A stretch of 64,000 bases of DNA from Aquabacter sp965279295 (GCA_965279295.1 CBDIHQ010000017.1); one strand, 5' to 3'; positions 1 through 8,288 are shown, numbered from the stretch's first letter. Made by a program: numbers and translations. The notes: generated from the letters alone by a model not told the origin.

Positions 1-488
1 AGCGGAACCGCGCCGTCGATCGGGATGCGGCCATGGGTCGGGCGCATCCCGATAACGCCGCAATAGCTGGCGGGGAGGCGAATGGAGCCGCCGGTGTCGG
101 AGCCGATGGCGAAGTCCACCAGCCCGCCTGATGTCGCCGCCGCCGAGCCCGACGACGAGCCGCCGGGAATGCGCCCCGGCGCGGCGGGGTTGATGGGCGT
201 GCCGTAATGGTGGTTTTCGCCGTTCAGGCTCCAGGCCAGCTCATCGGTGTGGGTCTTGCCCACCAGCGTGCCGCCGGCCGCCAGCAGATTGTCCACCAAC
301 GAGGCGCTTTTCTGCGGCACGGGGTGGGAGGCGAGCCAGTCCGGGCTGCCGGCTGCCGTGGGTATGCCCGCCACGTCGAAAAAGTCCTTCACCGCGAAAG
401 TCCGGCCGGAAAGCGGGCCGTCAGACGTCGGCGCGCGCTCGAACAGGCCGTGGGCGACGAAGGCGTTGAGGGTATCGGTGACGGGCAT
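1..488 (-). CDS. Amidase signature family enzyme (partial, C-terminus outside window)
   Basis: This is the N-terminal 162 codons of an amidase-signature hydrolase, which cleaves a C-N amide bond through a Ser-cisSer-Lys triad. The candidate catalytic Lys lies in FAVKDFFDV (about residue 33), the Gly/Ser-rich loop reads GGSSSGSAAATSGG, and the nucleophile segment reads GSDTGGSIRLPA. The ATG at 488 begins MPVTDTLNAFV. The gene is the last visible member of the minus-strand Liv-type operon and follows the amidohydrolase by about 95 bp. A substrate carrying a ring or amide nitrogen taken up by the transporter is inferred; the exact substrate cannot be told. The C-terminal half lies beyond the window edge. 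Confidence 0.9.
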   Translation of the reverse strand, partial: MPVTDTLNAFVAHGLFERAPTSDGPLSGRTFAVKDFFDVAGIPTAAGSPDWLASHPVPQKSASLVDNLLAAGGTLVGKTHTDELAWSLNGENHHYGTPINPAAPGRIPGGSSSGSAAATSGGLVDFAIGSDTGGSIRLPASYCGVIGMRPTHGRIPIDGAVP

Positions 489-583
489 AAGGCAGGCTTT
501 CACGTTACGCGAAGAATTCAATGGGTCCTCATCCCAGGCAAAAATCCTGGGATGAGTGTGTTTGCGTCATCGGGCCGGCGTTG

Positions 584-1816
584 TCACCCCGGCGAATGCA
601 AGGTCGGCAGAGGGCGCGTCATGGTGCGCCGTCCGCCCTTTATGGCGAACAGCGTCGGTGCCAGTTCCGCCACGGCCTGGGCGCGGCTTTCGCAATCCAG
701 CGCCACAAGGTCTGCGGGATTGCCGACCGCGATGCCGTAATCCCCAAGGTTCATCAACTTGGCCGAGGAGGAACTCACCATGTCCAGGCAGTCCGCCATG
801 CCGGCGGGCGTCCCCACCTGAGCGACGTTGGCATAGAGGTTGGCGATCCGCACCGTGGAGCAGTCGCCGAACGGGGTGAAGGGGTTCAGCACATTGTTGG
901 TGGAGAGCGAGGTGGTGACGCCGATCTCCTTCAGCCGGTGCGCCAGGGCAACCCCGCGCGGCACCTTGTGGTCGTACTCCCGGCCGATCAGGAACAGGTC
1001 GGTGGCGGGCAGGGCCGTCAGCGCGACGCCGGCTTGCGCGAGGCGCCTGCCCAGCTCCATCAGCCGCGCCTCCGGCACCGCCGAGAGCTTGGTGACATGG
1101 CCGATGGCGACGCGCCCGCTCCAGCCGGTTTCCTCTGCGAGGCGGCAGACCTCCAGCAGGTCGAGATGGGAGGGGTCGAGGCCGAAATCGAGGTGGAAGT
1201 CGATGTCCACGTTGAACCGCTTGGCGAGGGCGAACACATGGGCGATCTGGCCGTGGCTGTCCTTGTCCATATAGGGCGCGCCGCCCACCACGTCGGCCCC
1301 CAGTTCCAGCGCCGCGACCATCACATCCTCGCAGCCGGGATCGTCCAGCAGCCCCTCCTGCGGGAAGACGCAGAGCTTGAGGTCGATGGCCCAGGCATAG
1401 GCTTTCCTGAGTTCTAGCAGCGCCTTCACCGAGGTGAGGCCGATGCGCGGGTCCACCTCCACATGGGTGCGCATGCGCTGGGTGCCCTGGAGAATGGACT
1501 TTTCCAGGGTGCTGGAGGCGCGCGTGTAGACGTCTTCCTCGGTAAATTCCTTCTTCGCCGCAGCCACCGCCGCGATCGCCTCGTCCAGCGTGCCCTTCTG
1601 GCAGGTGCAGCGACCCAGCAGGCAGGATTTGTCGAGGTGGATATGGGTTTCGCAGAACCCCGGCACCACCAGCCGTCCGCCCAAGTCCTCGGAGGGGCCG
1701 TCCGCCTCCAGCGTGGTGTCGATGGCGGCGAAGCGGCCGCCGCTGATGCCGATCTGGACGAGTTCGGTTTCGCGCCCCGCAATGCGGGCGTTTCGGAAGA
1801 TCTGGTCGAACGCCAT
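584..1816 (-). CDS. Amidohydrolase, cytosine-deaminase-like
   Basis: A 410-residue metal-dependent amidohydrolase related to cytosine deaminase and AtzC, expected to be cytoplasmic and to deaminate or hydrolyse a cyclic or amide nitrogen compound. The metal-binding HxH is in CETHIHLDK (residues 58 and 60). Further histidines occur in IDFHLDFG and GHVTKLS. The segment where cytosine deaminase has HDDV reads STNNVLNPFTPFG (about residue 305), so the usual strand-8 Asp appears to be Asn. The ATG at 1816 is preceded by AAGGAG. The gene lies 32 bp after the livF segment and before an amidase, pointing to one catabolic operon. The broad family is clear; the substrate is unknown. Confidence 0.88.
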   Translation of the reverse strand: MAFDQIFRNARIAGRETELVQIGISGGRFAAIDTTLEADGPSEDLGGRLVVPGFCETHIHLDKSCLLGRCTCQKGTLDEAIAAVAAAKKEFTEEDVYTRASSTLEKSILQGTQRMRTHVEVDPRIGLTSVKALLELRKAYAWAIDLKLCVFPQEGLLDDPGCEDVMVAALELGADVVGGAPYMDKDSHGQIAHVFALAKRFNVDIDFHLDFGLDPSHLDLLEVCRLAEETGWSGRVAIGHVTKLSAVPEARLMELGRRLAQAGVALTALPATDLFLIGREYDHKVPRGVALAHRLKEIGVTTSLSTNNVLNPFTPFGDCSTVRIANLYANVAQVGTPAGMADCLDMVSSSSAKLMNLGDYGIAVGNPADLVALDCESRAQAVAELAPTLFAIKGGRRTMTRPLPTLHSPG

Positions 1817-1848
1817 GATGGAAACTCCTTGAATGCGAATGGGGGCAA

Positions 1849-2633
1849 TTAGTGCGGGGCAGGGCGGGCGCCGAGATAGGCGGCTTCGAGCGCCGCATCG
1901 CCGGTCAATTCGTCTGCGGTTCCGGTCTTCACGACGCGGCCGGATTCGAGCACGTAGCCGCGGTCCGCCACGGTGAGGGCGAGCGCCGCCATCTGGTCCA
2001 CCAGCAGGATGGTCACGCCTTCCTCGCGCAGCTCCGCGAGCACGTCGAACACCTCGTTGATGATCGCGGGCGCAAGGCCGAGGGAGGGTTCGTCGGCCAG
2101 CAGGATGTCGGGCCGCGCCATCAGCCCGCGCGCCAACGCAAGCATCTGCTGCTCGCCGCCGGAGAGCAGGCCGGCGCGGCTGGAAATCCGCTCCCTGAGG
2201 CGCGGGAAGCGGCGAAGCTGCGCCTCAAGCTCGGCTTCCAGCGTCGCTGCGTCCGGCGCATCGATGCGGGCGGAGGCGCCAAGCAGGATGTTGTCGCGCA
2301 CCGACAGTTCGGGGAAGACCTGCCGGCCCTCCGGCACCAAAGCGAGGCCCCGGCGGGGCGATGCGATGGGCGGGCAGGGCGCTGATGCGCGCGTCGCGCA
2401 GCACGATATCTCCCGACACCGGCCGCAGCAGGCCGCTCACTGCTTTCATGATGGTGGACTTGCCGGCGCCGTTCGCGCCCAGCAGCGCCACCAGTTCGCC
2501 GGGGCGCACATCGATATTCACGTTCTCGAGGACCGGTGCCGCGCCATAGCCGGCGGACAGGTTCACCACCGAGAGCACGGCATCCTGCGGGCCGGACCAG
2601 GGGGCCGCGCGGCCACGGGCGCGGGACTTGGTG
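1849..2633 (-). pseudogene. livF: LivF-type ABC ATPase domain, frameshifted
   Basis: This is the ATP-binding subunit of a branched-chain-amino-acid-type ABC importer. Walker A (GANGAGKST) is in one frame. After a shift of one base the product continues as VPEGRQVFPELSV, with signature LSGGEQQM and Walker B ILLADEPSLGLAP, to the stop at 1849. The shift falls at a CCCC run on the coding strand (2355-2358), where dropping one C restores HRIARRGLALVPEGR. There is no stop or start between this domain and the upstream LivG-like domain, so the ancestral form was probably a LivG-LivF or LivM-G-F fusion. The indel could be a real mutation or a homopolymer sequencing error. Confidence 0.75.
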
Positions 2634-3543
2634 CCGCCGAGATAGGCGGCGATGACGTTCGGGTCCTCGCGCACCACGCCAGGCGCTCCCGCCGCGATCG
2701 GCCGACCGGCGTCCAGCACCACCACATGATCGGACACGCCCATGACCATGGCCATGTCGTGTTCCACCAGGATCACCGCGATGCCCGCCTGCGCGATCCG
2801 CCGGAGCAGCAGCCCGAGGGCGTCCTTGTCGCCCCGCATCAGGCCGGCCGCGGGCTCATCCAGCAGAAGAACGCGTGGTCGGGTGGCCAGCGCGCGGGCA
2901 ATCTCCACCAGCCGCCGGTCCACATGCGGCAGGTCATCGGCACGCGCCGCGATGGGGCCGGCGTAGCCGACGAAAGCGAGAAGGGCTTCGGCGATGTCTA
3001 AGTCGCGCAGGACGTTCCGTTTTTCCCCCTCCCCCCTTGAGGGGGGAGGGCAGGGTGGGGGGTATCTCTCCCCTAAGTCCGGCAGCGGTGGTCTGAGCGG
3101 CGCCATACCCCCCACCCCGACCCTCCCCCTCAAGGGGGGAGGGAGACAAAGAGGGAGAAAGAGATTTGGCCTGCGCCAAGCCGATCCGCACGTTATCCAG
3201 CACCGACAGCGTGCCGAACAATTGCGTCGTCTGGTAGGTGCGGGCGATGCCGGCCCGGGAGACCTTGTAGGCGGGCGCGCCCGCCAGATCGGGGCCGTCC
3301 CCCAGGCGGATCGATCCGGCTGCGGGCTTGTAGAAGCCGCCGATCATGTTGAGCACGGTGGTCTTGCCGGCCCCGTTCGGGCCGATCACCGACGTGACTG
3401 CGCCGGGCAGGGCGCTGAACGAGACATCGCGGGCCGCCTGCACCCCGCCGAATGAAATGCCGAGGCCCTTCACCTCCAGCGGCGCCGGAGTTTGGGGCCG
3501 CAGAAAAGCGGCGACATCGGCGTCGGCTTGAAAGCCCGTTTTT
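2634..3543 (-). pseudogene. livG: LivG-type ABC ATPase domain, interrupted by palindromic repeat
   Basis: This is a second ATPase domain of the Liv-type importer. The N-terminal part (VKGLGISFGGVQ, Walker A GPNGAGKTT, TYQTTQLFGTLSVLDNV) is in one frame. The rest (ADDLPHVDRRLVEIARAL, Walker B VLLLDEPAAGL, H-loop ILVEHDM) is in another. Between them is a ~125 bp GC-rich palindrome (3021-3145) that encodes low-complexity peptide and changes the frame. The signature motif is also unusual, LPHVDRR instead of the common LSYGQQR. No start codon with a Shine-Dalgarno sequence is seen at the junction with LivM, and deleting one A from A5 (3539-3543) would fuse the two. As read, the gene cannot give an intact ATPase. 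Confidence 0.75.
3021..3145. repeat. GC-rich palindromic repeat, copy 1 (inside livG)
   Basis: A ~125 bp imperfect palindrome. Each end holds a small hairpin of the form CCCTCCCCCCTTGAGGGGGG, and the two ends are inverted copies of each other (GGGTGGGGGGTAT facing ATACCCCCCACCC). The centre is not conserved with copy 2. It lies within the LivG coding region and shifts the frame. This looks like a dispersed, non-autonomous palindromic element of the kind known in Hyphomicrobiales. Confidence 0.85.
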
Positions 3544-4482
3544 CGCCGGGCGCGGGTCCAGCCGGCGCAGTGGGCGGGCGATGGCACCGACAATGCCTTC
3601 GGGGGCGATCCACAGCACCACCAGCAGCATGACGCCGAACAGCAGCAGGCGATATTCCGCAAGGCCCGACAGCAGTTCCGGCAGGCCCGTCACCACCAGG
3701 GCGCCGATGACCGGGCCGAGCACGGTGCCCGCCCCGCCGACCACCACCGCGAACAGAAACAGGATGGACTGGGAAAACGGAAACGATCCGGGGCTGATGA
3801 ACATGAGCAGCGGCGCGAATACCGCGCCCGCAAGGCTCGCGAGCGCGGCCGAGAGCGCGAACGCCAGCGTCTTCAGACCCACCGGATTGAGGCCGATGGA
3901 TTGCGCCGCCACTTCGCTGTCACGCACCGCTCGCATGGCCCGGCCGAGCCGGCTTTGCGAGAGCAGCCAGAAGCCGAGCAGCGACAAGGTGGCGAGCGCC
4001 AGCGAGAGCAGCGCCATTTCCCGCTCGGCGAATATCAGGCCACCGAGGGTGGGTGGCATGATGCCCATGAGCCCGTTGGCGCCGCCGGTCACATCCTTCC
4101 ATTCGATCAGCCCGTGCTCGACGATGAAGGCGAAGGCGATCGTCACCATGGCGAGATACGGCCCGCTCACGCGCAGTGCCGGCAGCGCCAGCAAGGCGCC
4201 AATCGCGCCGGTCACCAGGACCGCCACGGGGAGCGCGGCGAAGAAGTCCCAGCCTTTCAGGATCAGGATGCCGGAGACATAGGCGCCGATGGCGTAGAAA
4301 CCGACATGGCCGAGCGAGACCTGGCCGGCGAGGCCGAGCAGGATGTTCAGCCCCACACCGACGATCACGGTCAGCGCCACCAGGGCCAGCACGAACAGCG
4401 TGTAGCTTTCCCAAGTGAAGGCGAAGCCGGCGATGAGCGCGGCACCGGCCAGAATGGCGGCGGGAAGAAGAAAGCGGCGCAT
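3193..4482 (-). CDS. livM: LivM-type ABC permease, with out-of-frame LivG tail
   Basis: An inner-membrane permease of a Liv-type importer. Residues 1 to about 310 carry eight to ten hydrophobic helices and family motifs such as LNILLGLAGQVSLGHVGFY and VVVGGAGTVLGPVIGA. The frame stays open to 3193, but after about residue 316 (SSRRRCRRF) it reads the LivG sequence out of frame, so the last ~110 residues are probably not native. Removing one A from the coding-strand A5 at 3539-3543 would join PAK directly to TGFQADADVAAFLRPQ and the LivG domain. ATG at 4482 lies 2 bp after the livH stop. Family assignment of the permease part is firm. Confidence 0.8.
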   Translation of the reverse strand: MRRFLLPAAILAGAALIAGFAFTWESYTLFVLALVALTVIVGVGLNILLGLAGQVSLGHVGFYAIGAYVSGILILKGWDFFAALPVAVLVTGAIGALLALPALRVSGPYLAMVTIAFAFIVEHGLIEWKDVTGGANGLMGIMPPTLGGLIFAEREMALLSLALATLSLLGFWLLSQSRLGRAMRAVRDSEVAAQSIGLNPVGLKTLAFALSAALASLAGAVFAPLLMFISPGSFPFSQSILFLFAVVVGGAGTVLGPVIGALVVTGLPELLSGLAEYRLLLFGVMLLVVLWIAPEGIVGAIARPLRRLDPRPAKNGLSSRRRCRRFSAAPNSGAAGGEGPRHFIRRGAGGPRCLVQRPARRSHVGDRPERGRQDHRAQHDRRLLQARSRIDPPGGRPRSGGRARLQGLPGRHRPHLPDDAIVRHAVGAG

Positions 4483-4484
4483 CC

Positions 4485-5357
4485 CTAGACCTTTTTCACC
4501 GCCGCCCGGCCGAACAGGCCGTTGGGCATGAAGGCCAGCGCCGCGATGACCGCTGAGAACACCAGGATCTGGGTGTAGGAGGAGCCAAGGAACGAGGTGA
4601 TGAGGGCTTCCGCCAGCCCGTAAAGGAACCCCGCCATCATGATGCCGGAGGCCGAGCCGATGCCGCCCAGGATCGCGACGGCGAAGGCCTTGATTCCGAA
4701 CATCAGTCCCATGTCGGAGGAAACTGAGAGCAGAGGCGCGATGAGCATGCCCGCGACCGCCGCAAGCACCGCCGAGGCGGCGAACGACAGCGCGATGGCG
4801 CGCCTGACATCAATGCCCATCAGCCGCGCGGCGGACGGGTTCTGCACCAAGGCCAGCAGCCGCTTGCCCGCGCGGGTGTGGCGCAGCAGGACATGCAGGC
4901 CGACCGCGATGGCGATGCCCACAACCGGGATGACAAGCTGGAGCGGATAGACCCCAGCGCCGAACAGACTGACCGGCTTCTGGGCGAGCAGCGAGGGCAG
5001 GGAGCGGGGCTCCTTGCCGAAGGTGAACATCACCGCATTGTCGAGGATGATGCCCCCCGCCACCGTCGCCATCAGCCAGGCGTTGGACCCACGCTCGGCG
5101 AACGGCCGCACCAGGAAGCGTTCCACCGCAAGGCCGAACAGCGCCGCCAGCAGCAGTGCCCCGAGAATGGCAGCGGGAAGCGGCCAGGAAAGCGTAATCC
5201 AGAGTGTGTAGCAGAGCACGGCGCCCAGCATCACCGAGGAGCCCTGGGAGAAGTTCACGGTGTTCGAGACCGCGAAGGTGACGTGATAGCCCAGCGCGAT
5301 CAGCCCATACATGGCGCCGAGCGAGAGGCCCGAGACGATGGCGGAGACGATCAGCAT
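4485..5357 (-). CDS. livH: LivH-type ABC permease
   Basis: A 290-residue inner-membrane permease of the branched-chain amino-acid transporter family. Recognisable segments are ISGLSLGAMYGLIALGYHVTF near the N-terminus (starting LIVSAIVSG), GIKAFAVAILGGIGSASG, and the terminal helix TQILVFSAVIAALAFMPNGLFG. A longer frame reaches 5492, but its extra N-terminus is translated palindromic repeat. ATG at 5357, preceded by GAGGAGG, fits the family start. It pairs with LivM to form the translocation pore. Substrate specificity rests with the upstream binding protein. With the adjoining deaminase and amidase, an amide or N-heterocycle is at least as likely a substrate as an amino acid. Confidence 0.9.
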   Translation of the reverse strand: MLIVSAIVSGLSLGAMYGLIALGYHVTFAVSNTVNFSQGSSVMLGAVLCYTLWITLSWPLPAAILGALLLAALFGLAVERFLVRPFAERGSNAWLMATVAGGIILDNAVMFTFGKEPRSLPSLLAQKPVSLFGAGVYPLQLVIPVVGIAIAVGLHVLLRHTRAGKRLLALVQNPSAARLMGIDVRRAIALSFAASAVLAAVAGMLIAPLLSVSSDMGLMFGIKAFAVAILGGIGSASGIMMAGFLYGLAEALITSFLGSSYTQILVFSAVIAALAFMPNGLFGRAAVKKV

Positions 5358-5410
5358 GGGGGCCTCCTCGGCTCTTGTTGTTGGGTGTTGTTCATCCCCT
5401 CTCCCGCCGA

Positions 5411-5527
5411 TTTCCCCCTCCCCCCTTGAGGGGGGAGGGCAGGGTGGGGGGTAGCTCCCCGCTTGGTTCTGTGGTGGTGCTGGCGACGCCATACCCCCCC
5501 AACCCTCCCCCTCAAGGGGGGAGGGAG
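5411..5527. repeat. GC-rich palindromic repeat, copy 2 (livH-livK spacer)
   Basis: A ~117 bp copy of the same element with near-identical terminal hairpins (CCCTCCCCCCTTGAGGGGGG and the inverted CCCTCAAGGGGGGAGGG) and a different centre. It occupies the spacer between the binding-protein gene and livH. In the operon mRNA it could form a strong stem, which may protect or insulate the abundant binding-protein message; that is inference. Confidence 0.85.
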
Positions 5528-5536
5528 CTTAATCGC

Positions 5537-6733
5537 TCAATTCACCGGCACGATTTCCGCACCCTTGAAGTGGGTGAAGATGTAGTCGTCCTTGCCCAGG
5601 GCATCCTGGTTCTCGGGCGTGAAAGGCTTGTTGTAGGTCTTGATCAGGCCCTGATAGGTGCCGATCTCGTAGAACGCCTTGCGCAGCGCCGGCCCGTCGG
5701 TGGTGCCGGCCTTGGTGATGGCGAGCGCCAGCAGGTGCATGGCGTCATAGGCGTTGGCGATGCCCACCGCCGGGGTGACGTCCGCGAGCGTGGTGATCTG
5801 CGGATACTTGGTCTTGAGCGCCGCAAGAACCGTCTCGCCGGTCTTGGAGAGCTTGCCCGAGAAGGAATAGGTCTGGACCATCTGCACCTTCTCCGCGCTG
5901 GGACCGCCCAGTTCGGTGAAGCGCCCGCCGGCCGGACCCCAATGGGAGACCACCGGGACATTCCAGCCCATGCGGTCCAGCGACTTCACCACCTGCGCTG
6001 CCGGCTGCACATTGCCCACCAGGAAGATGGTATCCGCGCCGGCATCCTTCAGGCGGGTCAGTTGGGGAACCATGTCGACATCATTGTTGTCGAACTTCTC
6101 CGCGCCCACGACGGTGAGCTTGCGGTCGGCGGCGGCGGTCTTGAGCCCCTTGTCGTTGGACTCGCCCCAGGGATTGTTGATCAGCATCAGCCCCGGCTTG
6201 GCGGTCTTGTAGGTCTTCACCGCATAGTCGAGCATCGCCTCGTCCACGAGGTCGTCCACTGCCGAGACGCGGAACACATAATTTTCCGCCGCGCCGTTGC
6301 GGGTGATGTTCGTGCCCGCCGCCCATACGCCGATGAAGGGAACCTTAGCCTGGTTGGCGAACGGCGCGATGGCGAGCGAGACCGGGGTGTCGATGCCGCC
6401 GAAGAAGGCCGCGACCTTCTCCTTCTGGACCAGTTCGCGGGCGGCGAGGACGCCCTTGGCCGGATTGCTTTCATCGTCTCGACGAACCAGCTCGATCTTC
6501 TTACCAAGCACACCGCCATCCGCATTGATCTGGTCGATGGCGACCTCGAGTCCACGCGTGATTGCCTCGCCGGATTTGGCCGACTGACCGGACAGGGCGG
6601 CGACCAGTCCGACCTTGATGGTCTCCTGCGCAACCGCCGGAACGGCAAGCGCGAGGGCCGCACTGATGCCGAAAACGTAACCCGCGAGGCGCAGGCGGGA
6701 CCCGATGCGGGACCTAAGGATGGGCGTGACCAT
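5537..6733 (-). CDS. Liv-type periplasmic solute-binding protein
   Basis: A 398-residue periplasmic binding protein of the Leu/Ile/Val (peripla_BP_6) type. The N-terminus has a basic start followed by a Sec signal with probable cleavage near PAVAQE. The mature protein starts IKVGLVAALSGQSAKSGEA, typical of the family, and contains INADGGVLGKKIELV and GDTIFLVGN-like segments. It is the first gene of the operon and should set the transporter's specificity. ATG at 6733 follows AGAGG by a normal distance. A 421-bp intergenic region with a 20-bp palindrome separates it from the divergent GntR gene, so it is likely a direct target of that regulator. The ligand cannot be told from sequence. Confidence 0.9.
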   Translation of the reverse strand: MVTPILRSRIGSRLRLAGYVFGISAALALAVPAVAQETIKVGLVAALSGQSAKSGEAITRGLEVAIDQINADGGVLGKKIELVRRDDESNPAKGVLAARELVQKEKVAAFFGGIDTPVSLAIAPFANQAKVPFIGVWAAGTNITRNGAAENYVFRVSAVDDLVDEAMLDYAVKTYKTAKPGLMLINNPWGESNDKGLKTAAADRKLTVVGAEKFDNNDVDMVPQLTRLKDAGADTIFLVGNVQPAAQVVKSLDRMGWNVPVVSHWGPAGGRFTELGGPSAEKVQMVQTYSFSGKLSKTGETVLAALKTKYPQITTLADVTPAVGIANAYDAMHLLALAITKAGTTDGPALRKAFYEIGTYQGLIKTYNKPFTPENQDALGKDDYIFTHFKGAEIVPVN

Positions 6734-6925
6734 GTTCGTCGTTCCTCTCCCGAAAAAGCCAGAACCGGTTCATCGCAAGGCGCGTGCCACCACGCGAAAA
6801 CCGCCCAGCGCCACGATGATTCCCTTACTCCAGGCGGGTTTGTCTCTCTCCCGCCGGGACCGCATGTGCAGTGCGAAGCCAAAACACAACGCCTAAGCCT
6901 TGTGCATTTGTGCGCAATGAATAAT

Positions 6926-6945
6926 CAAAATCGTATACGATTTTG
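6926..6945. promoter_or_regulatory. Perfect 20-bp palindrome, probable GntR operator
   Basis: CAAAATCGTATACGATTTTG is a perfect inverted repeat, with the GTATAC core typical of FCD-type GntR operators. It lies about 190 bp upstream of the binding-protein ATG and 210 bp upstream of the GntR ATG. Confidence 0.7.
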
Positions 6946-7079
6946 CTGGGAGTGTCTCGGCGTTTCGTCTCCGACCCCTCTTTCAGCGGCCTTCATCGAT
7001 CGCCATGCATCTTCTCCTGCCTGAATAAACGGCAGATCGGCTGACGCCCCTGATGCGGATTTTGCTCTGAAAATCGCCG

Positions 7080-7096
7080 TAAAATCGTATACAATA
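7080..7096. promoter_or_regulatory. Second GntR half-palindrome near gntR start
   Basis: TAAAATCGTATACAATA repeats the left half and core of the 6926-6945 palindrome and lies about 60 bp upstream of the GntR start. This position suits autoregulation by the adjacent regulator. Confidence 0.55.
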
Positions 7097-7155
7097 CCTC
7101 CCCGTCTTGAGCGCCATCCCTTGCCATGCCATTGAGGGGGCGAACGGAGCACGGG

Positions 7156-7854
7156 ATGAAGCAGCGGGGCGAACGAGTCGACGCGATCTATGCGGGTCTG
7201 CGCCTCGCAATCCTGGAGCAGGCGCTCCAGCCGGGCACGAAGTTACCCGAAGACACGATCGGCGAACAGTTCGGTGCAAGCCGCACGGTTGTGCGGCGGG
7301 CATTGGAGCTTCTGGCGAGCGAAGAGTTGGTGGACATCCGCCCGAACCGCGGCGCCGCCGTCGCCAAGCCCTCGCTTGAGGAGGCCCGCGACCTGTTCAG
7401 CGTTCGCCAAGACGTCGAGCAATTGGTGATTCGTCGCCTCTGCGGCCACCTCACCCCCGCCCAAGTGGTGCGCCTTAACGCCCAGATCGAGGCAGAGGAG
7501 AGTGCTCATCGCGAGGGCCGGCCGGAATATATCCGCCACGCCGCCGAGTTCCATCTGGTGCTGGCGGAGATGACGGGCAGTCCTTTGCTCGTCCGCTACA
7601 TGCGCCAACTCGTCGGGCGCAGCGCACTTATTCTCGGTCTCTATGGGCGCCCGCGCTGGACCGATTGTTCAGTGCAGGAACACCGTGACCTTGTTACCTG
7701 TCTGGTGGACGGTGACATCGCGCGGCTTGAGCATCTCATGCACGACCATCTGGAAGCCGTGTTGTCCCGTGCCATCGACACCGCCTCGCGGGACAAGGAC
7801 TGGGGCATCCGCGACCTGCTCGCGCCCTATGCCGAAGCCTCGCGCACCGGCTGA
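7156..7854 (+). CDS. GntR family regulator (FCD type)
   Basis: A 232-residue transcription factor. The N-terminal winged helix (YAGLRLAILEQALQPGTKLPEDTIGEQFG, then SRTVVRRALELLASEELVDI) is typical GntR. The C-terminal ~130 residues are an all-helical FCD ligand domain with candidate metal-binding histidines in AAEFHLVL and QEHRDL. A frame begins at 7126, but ATG 7156 has GGAG six bases upstream and is preferred. It is divergent from the Liv-type operon and probably represses it until its ligand, likely the imported compound or a breakdown product, binds. Confidence 0.88.
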   Translation: MKQRGERVDAIYAGLRLAILEQALQPGTKLPEDTIGEQFGASRTVVRRALELLASEELVDIRPNRGAAVAKPSLEEARDLFSVRQDVEQLVIRRLCGHLTPAQVVRLNAQIEAEESAHREGRPEYIRHAAEFHLVLAEMTGSPLLVRYMRQLVGRSALILGLYGRPRWTDCSVQEHRDLVTCLVDGDIARLEHLMHDHLEAVLSRAIDTASRDKDWGIRDLLAPYAEASRTG

Positions 7855-7907
7855 AACCTTAGGTACTCGCCGACGGAAGTTGAGCCGCCGGCAGGACCTC
7901 GCGGGTC

Positions 7908-8288
7908 TCAGCGGCAGTCTTCTTCGTGTCCGTTCTGCCGGACGGTTTCGGTGTCGGTGCCGTCGAAGTCGAACTCCTCCACGGCCGTCGCCCCATAATA
8001 TACGCAGAAGCGAACATCCGCCTGCGCGGGCGTGCCCTTGGCGCGCACCGTGATGGCGGTTGCGCTGTTTAGCGCCGCGGGAAGGTCGAATTCGGCGGCC
8101 GCGCCCTTGGTCCAGGTATGGGCGGGAGCAAGGTTTGCCCGCGCCGTGCCGGTGCTCAGTTCCACCGTATCGGCAACTGTGACGGCCGTGTCCATGCGGA
8201 CCCACCAGCCTGATTTGTTCGCTTGCGCATGGGCTGCGGTCGCGCCGAGCAGGAGCGCGCACGCGAGCGCGCCTGAGATGATCCGCAT
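7908..8288 (-). CDS. Small secreted protein of unknown function
   Basis: A 126-residue protein not recognised. The first ~22 residues form a clear Sec signal (MRIISGALACALLLGATAAHAQA). The mature part is small and probably beta-rich (WWVRMDTAVTVADTVELSTG) with two cysteines, in FCVYYG and EEDCR, that could pair in the periplasm. It sits alone between the GntR gene and the uronate operon. Confidence 0.65.
   Translation of the reverse strand: MRIISGALACALLLGATAAHAQANKSGWWVRMDTAVTVADTVELSTGTARANLAPAHTWTKGAAAEFDLPAALNSATAITVRAKGTPAQADVRFCVYYGATAVEEFDFDGTDTETVRQNGHEEDCR

Larger units (their letters stand above)
6734..7155. other. Divergent regulatory region
   Basis: A 421-bp stretch between the transporter operon and gntR. 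It contains the perfect GTATAC palindrome and a second partial copy. No other gene with coding character or ribosome binding site was seen. Confidence 0.6.

Noticed and set aside
567..1898. 443-codon open frame overlapping the amidohydrolase
   Set aside because: Low-complexity Arg/Pro/Gly translation, out of frame with a gene that has a complete set of metal-site motifs.
3001..3180. CRISPR-like repeats
   Set aside because: Only inverted hairpin copies with no regular direct repeats or spacers.
5358..5492. Longer N-terminus for LivH
   Set aside because: The added residues are translated palindromic repeat; ATG 5357 has a good ribosome binding site and family-typical start.
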